This document shows positions 33,088 through 43,090 of a stretch of 64,000 nucleotides of DNA, in pieces (the stretch's first letter is position 1; the number at the start of each line of letters is the position of its first letter). Source of the DNA: Gaeumannomyces sp. JS-464 (lineage: Eukaryota > Ascomycota > Sordariomycetes > Magnaporthales > Magnaporthaceae); contig NGZR01000001.1 of assembly GCA_002197995.1 (NCBI GenBank), positions 7,502,001 to 7,566,000 of the forward strand, written 5' to 3'. A program made the position numbers and the translations under genes. The notes under the pieces were generated by a model that had not been told where the DNA came from, did no database searches, and saw only the letters and a list, made by a program, of their open reading frames with translations.

Positions 33088-33475
33088 GACAATCCACCAT
33101 GATGCGGTCTCGCAAGACAGCCTGTCCACCCCATCTGGGGTTTAATGACTGGGTTGATGGCACCTGTCTGGCCGCATCTCACGAATGCCCGGAAACCATT
33201 ATCCGTCAGCCCTTTGCAACGCAAACGAGACAGTTTTACACCGCCACTCATCAAACATTACGCCTTCTTTTTCCACATCCCCTGCCTATTCCCCTCATTT
33301 TAATTGCCCTGGATCTCGAAGCGGTGGCTCTACTCTACACGGCGTTATGGCGTTATCAAGGCAAGGGGGCCCCGACCCACGATGGGTCCAAATAGACATT
33401 GTTTGGTCGCGATAGAAGGCGCCTTTTACAGTCTTTTCTACTTTTTACTTATTCCCCATTCGGCTTGCGCAGTTT
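33088..33475. other. Convergent 3' flanks of acetyltransferase and ura5 genes
   Basis: It separates the stop codons of two convergent genes and should contain both 3' UTRs. No gene seen. Confidence 0.6.
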
Positions 33476-34182
33476 CTAATCAGTTGCCTTGTACTTCTTC
33501 CTGTACTCCTCGGTCCGCTTGATTTCGTCCTCAGAAGCAAAGCTCTTCATGCCGTCGATGATGTCGTCGAGGGTCAGGATGGCGATGATGGGCAGACCGT
33601 ACTCCTTCTTGATCTCGCCGAGGGCACTAGGCATGGGCTTGCTGTCGTCGCCGTCGGGCGAGGGCAGCTTCTCCATGCGGTCCAGGGCGACGACGATGCC
33701 GACGACAATGCCGCCCTCCTTGCGGATCTTGGCAATGGCCTCCCTCTTGGCGGTACCGGCGGTGATGACGTCGTCGACGATCAGGACCCTCTTGCCCTTG
33801 AGCGGGGCGCCGACAATGTTGCCGCCCTCGCCGTGGTCTTTGGCCTCCTTGCGGTCGAAGGAGTAGCAGACCTGCGAGTAGTGGGCCGGGTCGATCTCGG
33901 CCAGCTTGTCGGTGGTGGCGGTGGCCAGGGGGATGCCCTTGTAGGCCGGGCCGAAGACGACGTCGAACTCGAGCCCGGTCTGCTCGCGCGCCTCATGACG
34001 GCCTTGGCGTAGGCGGTCGAGATGGCGCGCAGCAGGTTGGCGCGGTAGAAGTCGCCCGCGTTGAAGAAGTAGGGCGAGATGCGCTTGGACTTGAGCTCGA
34101 AGCTGCCGAACTTGAGGACCCCGCCGCCGATGGCCGCCTTGAGGAACTCGGCCTTGTAAGGCGCTAGAGTTTGGTTGCTCAT
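33476..34182 (-). CDS. ura5: Orotate phosphoribosyltransferase (one frameshift)
   Basis: OPRTase makes orotidine monophosphate from orotate and PRPP, the fifth step of pyrimidine synthesis. The product is about 235 aa after repair, close to the usual fungal size. The N-terminus ([20 protein letters not shown], then [10 protein letters not shown]) is typical, and the PRPP-binding signature [13 protein letters not shown] is present in the middle. At 33993/33994 one base is missing just after AKAVM: upstream is one frame, and the rest ([20 protein letters not shown] onward to the stop) is in another. Inserting one G would restore a GAG codon. Loss of this enzyme causes uracil auxotrophy, so an assembly deletion is far more likely than a real break. 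Confidence 0.88.
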
Positions 34183-35195
34183 TGTGGCGGTTTTGTGTCT
34201 AAGACCGAAGGCCGGTCCTGTGACGCGTGACTATCAGCGAATGCCGGCTTCCATCTTGGCGATGGCTATACCCCTGGACGCTCTCCAGTTGTGCGTGTAA
34301 CAAGCCAGCCTTATTTCCGAGAAGCGTACTGTGTGCTCACAGGGAGCTCTCCCCTCATGACGCGACCTACCCGTCAGAGTGCGTCTTGGGGGGCTGCGCT
34401 ATCAAGCACCCTGTTGGAGCCGTGTTTCCCCTGGCAGGTCTGTACAGGTAAGGAGCAGCTGTTCCCAGGAGCACCAGTGAGTCTGCGCGTCACAGCTGCT
34501 CTATAGCAAGCGGAGGCTTACCTTGCTATATCAAAAAATTTATTTGCCCCGGCAGATTGTCAAGGCTGGCTATTTTCTCCTAACAGAAAAAAATCCCGAA
34601 ACAGACCAGAAAAGTCGCGACGCCATTATTAACTATCTCACTCAGTAGGAGGGGGCAAACGTCAAGAACCTTGGCGGGGTAGGGTCCCCCGTCCTTAATC
34701 TTTTCTCAGTGCTTTACAATTCCAATGCTCGATTTCTTTCCTTCTTCAGCAATTCCCTGTTCCCTCGCGCCTTTACAATTCCAAACTTAGTGGCTTACCA
34801 GTCTCTAACTCCTTACTGTTTTCATAATTTCTAATTCTTCGGGCAGCCTGCGTGGTTCGGGCGCCTCAATGGCGTTTTCACAATCCGGTCCCTGATGCTC
34901 CAAGGGTACCGGTACATGGATTGGGTACCCTGGTGCTCCACCTTCCACGAGGAGGGGTGGATTTCATGGTCAGGACCTGGGCGTTTGATTCCCCGCGATA
35001 GGCTTGTCGATAGGACCGATAAGCACGAAGGCGGTAAATTTTTTTCAGTTGCAGAAAATCCCACAAGTCGGCCCCCGCCCTTTGGTTTGGCGACAATAGC
35101 GAAAAGGCGGACTCGGAGTTTGCGACGGACGGCAAAAAAAGCACATCGAACCCAGCACCGCCCTCCCAGACGCCGCACACCCCAATTCGCCCACC
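34183..35195. other. Divergent promoter region between ura5 and NOG1
   Basis: A 1-kb divergent intergenic region serving two housekeeping genes. No gene seen. 34.6-34.85 kb is T-rich with repeated TTTACAATTCCAA (34706-34718 and 34771-34784 region). Confidence 0.5.
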
Positions 35196-37550
35196 ATGAA
35201 GACGACTTGGAAAGACATCCCGCCCGTGCCGACGTCGCAGGAGTTCCTCGACATCGTCCTGAGCCGGACGCAGCGCCGGCTGCCCACTCAGATCCGCGCC
35301 GGCTTCAAGATCAGCCGTATCCGGAACTTCTACACGCGCAAAGTCAAGTTTACGCAGGAAACGTAGGAGCCTCACCCTTGGCGCGACCAGCCGCACTGCT
35401 TGGTAGTAGCCTTCCGTTTCTAACCCGACTGTCCGTCTCTCCAGGTTCACCGAGAAGTTCGAAGCCATCCTCTCGTCCTTCCCCCGGATCCAGGACCTGC
35501 ACCCCTTCCACAAGGACCTCCTCAACACCCTATACGATGCCGACCACTTCAAGGTGGCCCTGGGCCAGATCTCGACGGCCAAGCACTTGATGGAGACCAT
35601 CTCGAGGGACTATGTCCGCCTGCTCAAGTACGCCCAGTCGCTGTACCAGTGCCGCCAGCTCAAGGTCGCCGCCCTGGGTCGCATGGCCACCATCTGCAAG
35701 AAGCTGAAGGACTCTCTTGTCTACCTGGACCAAGTCCGCCAGCAGTAAGTCCGCTCTGAGCCGTAAAGAAAACTGAAGAAGACAAAAGCTGAGACCCTCC
35801 ATTGCGCAGTCTGGGCCGTCTACCCTCAATCGACCCCAACACACGCACCCTTCTCATTGCCGGTTTTCCCAATGTCGGAAAGTCGTCCTTTTTGAAGAGT
35901 GTCACTAGGGCGGATGTTGATGTCCAACCTTATGCCTTTAGTATATGACCCACGCTTCCCCCCGGGCTCGCTTGGGCAGCACGAAGGGAGGTTCCTCCAG
36001 CTAACCTAGGTTGTGTACCGTCATAGCCACCAAAAGTCTTTTCGTCGGTCACCTAGACTACAAGTATCTCAAGTTTCAAGTGATTGATACACCTGGAATC
36101 CTGGATCACCCCCTGGAGGAGATGGTAAGAGCCCGATCCCGACAAGAGCGTTGTGCTTTGCCCCGAATCCGGACAGACCACTAACGCCGTTCTTCCCATA
36201 CAGAACACCATTGAGATGCAGAGCATTACGGCCATCGCGCATCTAAGATCGGTGATCCTTTACTTCATGGACCTCTCGGAGCAGTGCGGCTACTCGGTGC
36301 AGGCCCAGATGCAACTCTTCAGGAGTATCAAGCCCCTTTTTGCCAACAAGATCGTCTTCATTGTTGTCAACAAGATTGATGTGATGAAGCCTGAAGATCT
36401 CGATACCAAAACGCAGGAGGAGCTCCAGACGCTGCTCAAGCTCGACGGCGTCGAAATGCTCCAGCTCTCGTGCAGCACGCAGGAGGGTGTTCAGGCGGTC
36501 AAGAACGCTGCCTGCGAGAGGCTCATTGCCGAGCGGGTGGCGCAGAAACTGAAGGCGGGCACAACGTCGAGCGGCGCCGCCGGCGGCCGTCTTGCCGAGG
36601 TGATGACCAGGATTCACGTGGCCCAGCCCATGGGTGGTGCCAAGCTCGAAACCTTCATCCCCGAGGGCATCAAGAACTTGAAGAAGTACGACAAGAGCGA
36701 CCCCGACCGCCCGATGCTCGCCCGCGATATCGAGGAGATGAACGGAGGAGCTGGCGTATACAATGTCGACCTAAGTGGATCCTGGAGAACCCCGAATGGA
36801 AGCACGACAAGATCCCCGAGGTGTTCGACGGCAAGAACGTCTACGACTACATCGACCCCGAGATCGAGGCCAAGCTGGCGGCTCTGGAGGAGGAGGAGGA
36901 GAAGCTCGAAGCGGATGGCTACTACGACGAGGACGAGGAGATCGAGGACGACGAAGAGGAGGAGATTCTCGCCAAGGCCGAGCTCATCCGCGAGAAGCAG
37001 GCGCTGATCAGGAACGAGGCCAAGATGAAGAAGTCGCTCAAGAACAGGGCAATAATCCCACGCAAGGCGGCCAAGAAGTCGCTGTCGCAGATGGAGGATG
37101 CGCTGGACCAGCTCGGCGTGGACACGACCGACATCACGGCGCGCGCCAGGTCGCAGTCCCGCGCCAGGGGCCGGTCGCTCACGCGCAGCCGCCTGGGCAC
37201 CGAGGACGGCGACGCCATGGACCTCGACGGGGGCGCGCCGCGTCGGCGCGCGAGCGGCTCCGATCGCGCAGCAGGGCCCGCAGCCAGCCGGCGACAGACC
37301 GCAGGAACGACGGCGTGCAGGACGACGCGGTCCGCAGCGCCGCCGAGAGGCAAGCCAAGCTGTCTCAGCGCAAGATGAACAGGATGGCGCGGCAGGGTGA
37401 GGCCGACAGGCACGCCACGGCGTCGCTGGCAAAGCATCTGGTAAGCTTCCTTGGACCCCCTTGCTTGGTGCTTGTTAGACTAGCTATGCTGACTGACTTG
37501 CTATGTAGTTTGCGGGCAAGCGTGGAATCGGCAAGACATCACGCCGTTGA
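35196..37550 (+). CDS. nog1: Nucleolar GTP-binding protein NOG1 (two frameshifts)
   Basis: NOG1 is an essential GTPase of late nucleolar and nuclear pre-60S ribosome assembly. Exons: 35196-35362, 35445-35744, 35810-35940, 36027-36124, 36204-37440 and 37509-37550, about 658 aa. The N-terminal helical domain spans about 1-155. The GTPase motifs are G1 GFPNVGKS (174-181), G3 DTPG (220-223) and G4 NKID (288-291). An acidic [16 protein letters not shown] stretch and an Arg/Ser-rich basic tail end in [13 protein letters not shown], the characteristic NOG1 C-terminus. Exon 5 lacks one base near 36770 (after YNVDL) and one near 37240-37265 (GC-rich). Both flanks are well conserved, so these are probably assembly errors in an essential gene. 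Confidence 0.92.
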
Positions 37551-38156
37551 TGGGTGACTTCATTCATCGTTTGTTGGTTTCCGGAGGTGTTTTGGCGTTC
37601 GGTTTTTCGCATGGACGATTTCCCAGCTTGTTTACACCAATGATGATAATGCCAAAAGTTCACATCTATGTCAACATATATACCATGTACGACACGCATT
37701 GCTGAATGCTGCTTGAACCGTTTGCGAAGCCGAGGCTGGAACAGGGAGCAACGAGTAGAGGCCGGAGTTTATAGGCCGGCTGTTCCCGGATATAAGATGG
37801 CAGAGCCTTAAGTATGTCTGTAAATGGAACTCGGCAGGTGTGGATCCTCGGCCCGATATTTGGGCTGCCCTCGTCGTGTTTGCTACCGCCTCAACCTCCA
37901 ACACCATCCGGAGAGATGCAAGATGTGACACACGACATCTGAATACCGACCTACATACGAATGCGTACATATGGTTGGGCTCAGGTCCAAAAGTATATGT
38001 AAAACTTTGGCTAGCCACCGCAGGCGGGGTGTGCCAAACTACCTACCTACCAAATCAATCCTCCGTTCCAACACCGGATACCAGCGCGGTGAAACAAGGG
38101 TGTCCTAGGAAGCAAGACGAGGGGAATTCAAACAGAAAAACCAGCCCGAACAGCGA
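37551..38156. other. Convergent 3' flanks of NOG1 and GDI
   Basis: About 600 bp between two convergent stop codons, holding the 3' UTRs. A CTACCTACC motif lies near 38040. No gene seen. Confidence 0.55.
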
Positions 38157-40322
38157 TTACTCGTCACCGGCAACCTGGATGCCGTCCCTTAAGCCCTCGA
38201 CAACCAGCTCCTCGCCAGTGGCGCGACGGTAGATATCCTTGACGTCGTCGGTGGTGGTCTCGAAGTGGCTCGTCGCATCGTAGCTCTTGGAGATGAAGAT
38301 TCCGTCCTTGGTGCCATCCTCGAGCGGCGCGTAGAGCGGAATAGGGGCTCCCTGTATACGGTGCGCCACGTGCGTCAGCCACTCCTGAAACAAACCGGAA
38401 AGGAGGCCCAATGTATGCCGCTTTGAGCATCTGTGTGGTTGCTTACCATGAACTGCTCCTCGATCTTGCCGAGGCGCTCGAGGCCGGGCTGCAGCTCCAG
38501 ATGGTGGTTGGCCGACGTCTCGGCGATGGTGGAGACGATGGCAATGTAGTAGCCCTTGGGGCAGACGTTGTGGGCCGAAGAGATACAGGCAATGTAGATG
38601 TCTGAGAAAAGGTAATTAGAGCGAGGTTTGCCAGCCGATCGCGTGATCAAAATTACAAGAGAAACTAGAGACGGCATAGCACCGAGACTTACCGTTCTTG
38701 CGACCGACCTGCGACTGCGGGATAATGAGCTGGCACGAGTCGCTGTCGTTGGTGCCGGCGAGGGGGTGCTTAAGCACGCAAATGGCGCGCAGGACGTGGC
38801 CCACAACCTTGACCTTGTCCGAGAAGTACGACGGGTCACCGAGGATGAGCTTGGCCCTAGTCTCGAACTTCATCTCGGGCTCGACGCCCGACATGGTGGC
38901 CTTGATACCCACGGCCTTGCCGTCCTCGTAGAGGAGCTCATCGACGTTGGTGTTGAGCATGTAGGTGCCGCCGTAGATAGCCGACAGGCGAGCAAAGCCC
39001 TGAGGGAGCTCGCCCAGGCCGTAAAGCGGGTAGATGTATGGCGACTTGCCGTACCGGGCCACACTGTTGCCGTACAGCCGGATGCGCTCAATAGCCTCGG
39101 GGGCAGCCCCGGGGGCGTCGACGTAGTCGTCCGAGAGGTACAGGGCCATGGCGTGACCGATGAAATCCTTGGTACTAGCCTCCAGGCCGAACTTGGCGTA
39201 GACGTCCGACATGGTGGCGGTAGAGAAATCGATACCTGGTTGATGTAAAGCCGTTTAGCGGTTATGGCCTGGCACTAAACTGGGCCTACCTGAGCTAAGA
39301 AGCAAGACGCGGCCCAGGAGATCTGGGTGTATTGAAGGGACCGGCACTGCCACTAACCTTTGTGTGTAGCCGAATCCTTAAGGTCGAAAGCACCAACCCA
39401 CTCGATGAAGCTCTTCATCCGGCGCTTCTCGAAAATGCCCATGAGCGGAGACTTGAGGGCCTCGGCGGCATCTGAAGGGACCTTGGCAACGGTAGCCTTG
39501 GCACCCTGGCCCTGTTGGACAAAGCTGCCGGCAACCTGCTTGAACTCCAGGTACCTGGTCACGTCGGTCGAGACCAGGATGTTGGTGAGCTCGCCCGAGG
39601 ACATGAGGAACTTGGGGACCAGGTCGATGTTCCAGTCGTTTACGCGACCGTACTTGGTCCACGGCTCCTCCCCGGCGGCATGGTTGCCATATTTCTTGAA
39701 CAGCTGTAGGAAGAAAGGGACGAAGAGGCCGGAGAGCGGTGTCAGCGACGATATTGCAGAGGGTCGGTGCTGTTGAGGGCAGTGGCGGATATTGCGGTGA
39801 AGGATCGTAAGGGGTCACTAACAGCCTGGAGGTTCAGGGATGCGGCCTCACTGCAAGATCATCGTCAGCATTGTTTTGTTTTTTTTTTCTTCCGGTGGCA
39901 GCTGGGGTGGAAACAGCGGTAGCAACATACCCGCCATAATGGTCATTACGGTCGATGTGGAGGACCTTTTTGCCCTTGACACTCAGAACACTGTATAGGA
40001 GAAGAGGCAAAGCCGTTAGCATTCGATGAATAAGATCCAGGGTGGCCAGGGACGCTGTCCAGGTTTGGACTGCCACGAGTACGGGAGAGTAGTGGTCTTA
40101 CCCGGAAAGAATGCACTCGGTCAAGCCTTGAGGTGAGAGAATTGGTTGCCAGCGTTAGCAGAAAGTCGAGTGCTCCGTAGGGCTCTCACGGGGCGGTATG
40201 TAGCATGTCCGTAGTGCAAGCAGGTCGCCGTCGATGCGGGGCAGCGAGGATGGCGGGACGGAGAGGCAAAACTCACCGGTGCCCAGCACGATGACATCGT
40301 ATTCCTTTGCGATCTCCTCCAT
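38157..40322 (-). CDS. gdi1: Rab GDP-dissociation inhibitor (GDI)
   Basis: GDI extracts prenylated GDP-bound Rab GTPases from membranes and recycles them through the cytosol; it is essential for secretion in yeast. Eight exons join without any correction: 40277-40322, 40102-40126, 39931-39990, 39823-39850, 39358-39703, 38693-39235, 38447-38601 and 38157-38351, giving 465 aa, the expected size. The N-terminal dinucleotide-fold signature [16 protein letters not shown] (residues 9-24) and [17 protein letters not shown] follow the family pattern, as do [19 protein letters not shown] and the C-terminal [17 protein letters not shown]. Two tiny exons (25 and 28 nt) and two non-standard GTTAGT donors (after 39823 and 39358) are notable. 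Its intact frame makes it a good internal control for base quality. Confidence 0.93.
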
Positions 40323-40782
40323 GGTGTCGGGGGTGGTGCGCAGGGCGGCTTGGTTGCTGGCAGAGTGTCAGAAAGAAGGAGATGGTCGGTGGACTGTGAG
40401 CACAGCTCGTTACGGTCGACGTTGTGCCAGCAAGGAAGGGAGAAATAAAGTGTAGCTCAGGCGCAGCGACTCTGGAAGACAAAGGTGGTACCACCCGAAA
40501 ATTATTCTGCCGGCAGTATCTCCGGTACCCCACCACAAACCCTTCTCCATCCCCACCTTCCTCCCATATTTCGCCCTGCATCACCATTCTGCCATCTATC
40601 TCGCACTCTGCCATCCTCCATCTCGCATTCTGCCATCCTCCATCTCCCATTCTGCCATCCTCCATTTCGCATTTTTCCATCCTCCATCTCCCATTCTGCC
40701 ATCCTCCATTTCGCATTTTTCCATCCTCCATCTCAAATCGTACAACTCGGATTGTTCCTCACCTGCCTCGTCCAAAGGCATC
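40323..40782. other. Divergent promoter region between GDI and a small gene
   Basis: Shared upstream region of GDI (minus) and the small ORF at 40783 (plus). Its right half is a minisatellite. No gene seen. Confidence 0.55.
40583..40735 (+). repeat. Minisatellite of about 21 bp units
   Basis: About seven tandem units resembling ATTCTGCCATCCTCCATCTC, with alternating variants (ATTTTTCCATCC... and ...CCATTTCGC) arranged as a higher-order pattern. It ends about 50 bp before the ATG at 40783, so it is probably transcribed or in the core promoter. Confidence 0.85.
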
Positions 40783-41121
40783 ATGGCTGGCAATAACAAC
40801 GACCAGGCGCAGATTCTCGCCGTCCTGGAGAAGTACCACGCGAAAACCTGCGCCGATCTCGCTGAGATCGTGGGCAAGATCAAGGAAATGGAGAGCGAAA
40901 TTCGTGGTGTCCAGAGTGCCGTGGATTTTAATCACGATGTCACTCTCACCGCGATCAACGACCTCAAACTCCGTGACCTCGCCCGGTATGTATACACATT
41001 GAAAATTAATTCTTAGTGTTTCCAAATACTAATCTACTTGGATCCCAGAGGCAACAACCACTTCAACATGGCGCGTAACCACGCGATCCAATCCCCCGAC
41101 GACCAGCTGTATCCGATGTAG
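40783..41121 (+). CDS. Small helical protein, shortened by an in-frame TAG
   Basis: Two exons (40783-40985 and 41049-41121) give 91 aa: MAGNNNDQAQILAVLEKYHA, then a helical stretch with K-x-K-E-M-E-S. The intron has a GTATGT donor. The stop is TAG after YPM. Beyond it the same frame continues (NVFTGQPIPGFPRTPRH), reaches a good donor at 41189 (GTAAGA) and joins 41253-41365 in frame, ending LDVI-stop. This looks like a CAG-to-TAG nonsense change, the type RIP makes, in a formerly about 150-aa protein. I do not recognise the family. It is either a truncated but expressed protein or a pseudogene. Confidence 0.5.
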
Positions 41122-41716
41122 AACGTGTTTACAGGCCAGCCGATCCCGGGATTTCCTAGAACTCCTCGTCACATCGAGAGTCTCGGTGGTAAGAACATTA
41201 CCTACATACCTACCTTGTTAAGCAGCAGCTAACCCAACATTGCATCCCATAGTCGAAATCCTCGACAACATCCTCCATGCCCTTGGAATCAATCCCGTGC
41301 CTGGAGAATGCTATGTCTCCAAATGCCACCGTGTCCAGATCGCCATTGGACTCGATGTCATCTAAGCCGGCTAAAACAGGGCCAGACGTTCTCGCACATT
41401 GGTGGAAACTTTAATCATACTCAGGACAGAGATGGAGGCTGCAATTTTGTGCTGACTGGGGAGTGCTGGACTGGACTGGGGACATTCATTTTTACTACCA
41501 TGGAGAGACAGACAACATTCTCCGCAGGAGGCTTCAATTGAACTTTAATTTTTTTTTTTTTAAGCATTGATTGCTGTGTTCCAGAGCACCCTTGCCTAAT
41601 GCAGCAACAAGCTCCCCGCCCTGTCAATGCTGTGGGTGTATTATATATAAAGCTGGTAGGTTAGCATTGGTCTGGATTTGGGGTTGTGCAAAGGCCCTTA
41701 CATGTCTTTCTGCGAA

Positions 41717-41743
41717 CCCACCAGTCGACCTTCGACTGGTGGG
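41717..41743. repeat. Perfect 12-bp stem hairpin
   Basis: CCCACCAGTCGA and TCGACTGGTGGG separated by 3 nt. The CCACCAGT core is shared with the larger foldback about 130 bp downstream. Confidence 0.8.
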
Positions 41744-41848
41744 ATGGACCGACGCCTAGCAAGGCGACGACAGGAGGTCGATGAGTGGCGACGACTTTCC
41801 TGGAGTTGGTCAGCTTGGTAGGAGGACTTGGGAAATTTGGTCGAGACG

Positions 41849-42065
41849 GAAATTCGCAGTTGTCCATAAAACCCACTCCCAGCTTTGTGCGAATAAACGC
41901 ACCCAGGCCACCAGTTCAATTGCGAAATCTCCGAGACGGTTTGTTTTTCCAAGGCAAGTGCCTTGGAAATCGCCGTATCTCAAGCATTTCGCAATTGAAC
42001 TGGTGGTTTGGGTGCGTTTGTTCACATGCGACCGTGGGTGCGTTTTTTGGTCAACTGCGAATTTC
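41849..42065. repeat. Long foldback element (about 108-bp arms)
   Basis: The whole 217 bp is an imperfect palindrome centred at 41957. The centre is TTTCCAAGGCA-AG-TGCCTTGGAAA (41946-41969). CCACCAGTTCAATTGCG pairs exactly with CGCAATTGAACTGGTGG, and both outer ends carry AATTCGCAGTTG in inverted orientation (41851-41862 and 42052-42063). Transcribed, it would make a long hairpin RNA. It resembles a MITE or foldback transposon. Confidence 0.8.
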
Positions 42066-42884
42066 CTCGGGGGCCAACTGCACATACCACTTGCGGGAAA
42101 ACTGGACGATGAGTTCATCTCGGAGATCCTGGTAAGGGATTTAAAATGTTAGCAGGTGCTTTCAACGCAAATATAAAACTAATTTCGGGTTGGATTCGAA
42201 AGTTCCAAATTAGGAAAACGGTGCCAGCGCGGTCATAATGGTGGTATATCGAAATGCTGGGTGCCAGACGTGGGCATTGGGGTCTGGGGTGGTCTGGGGA
42301 TGCATTTGTAAACCAACCTGGGGCATGCTTCTGGCGCAGCGAATCGAGGCGAGAATCTGGAGGGCAAAAATTCGCATTTGGCCGTACATTTTGATATCGG
42401 ATACCTGCGAAATAATACAGCCAAATGTGGTGGTCAGTTGCGAAATACGTGAGATGGGCTAAAAACTTAAGGGTTGTACCTTGGGGATCGCCCTATCTCG
42501 CGCAATTCGCAATTGGCGACGCAATAAAGCGAGAAAATTCGCACCCTTCTGGGGTCGGGTTAAATTGTTAACTGCGAAGGAAAATACGGGTTAATTGCGA
42601 AAAATAAAGCACCTGACAGTTAGAACCTATCGTACTTCGTTGTTTTGACGACGGGTTCTCCGAGGACGGGATGGGGTGCAAAATCCCGAGCTTCAAGAAA
42701 CAGCTCGAAGATCACAGGCGATACCAGCCTCGACACCGGTATGAGGGATGGCGGGTAACGTTTGGAGGAAAGGACTCGGGATCCGCATAGGCTGGTCCAG
42801 GCCAGGGGTAACGCACGCGTCGATGGCGACATGGTTAATTGCGAATTCAAAGGTCGCGAGGTGGTGGCGTGAATGTTGTGATTT

Positions 42885-42904
42885 GGGGGGGGGGGGGGGG
42901 GGGG
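42885..42904 (+). repeat. G20 homopolymer
   Basis: Twenty consecutive G, which are rare and can form G-quadruplex; also a known trouble spot for sequencing. Confidence 0.85.
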
Positions 42905-43090
42905 ATGTGACGCGTTTAACATGTTTGAATTGGGTTCGCTGGGCAGGAGTCAATCCTGGCCATTACCCCAGATACTGTGGATTTTCTCCCACTTTTCCAG
43001 CGGTTCTCCTGAACACCAACTAGGAGGACTTGGGAGGAAGATCGTGGATTTGGTATTATATGATAAACATGCTCTCGTCCACGTTAATCA

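Larger units (their letters stand above)
41366..43090. other. Repeat-rich non-coding region with hairpins
   Basis: No gene is supported. It contains a 12-bp-stem hairpin (41717-41743), a 217-bp foldback (41849-42065), a G20 run, many AATTGCGAA/TTCGCAATT words, and a 15-bp direct repeat TAGGAGGACTTGGGA at 41819-41833 and 43021-43035. This composition is typical of non-autonomous or subterminal transposon sequence. Confidence 0.6.
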
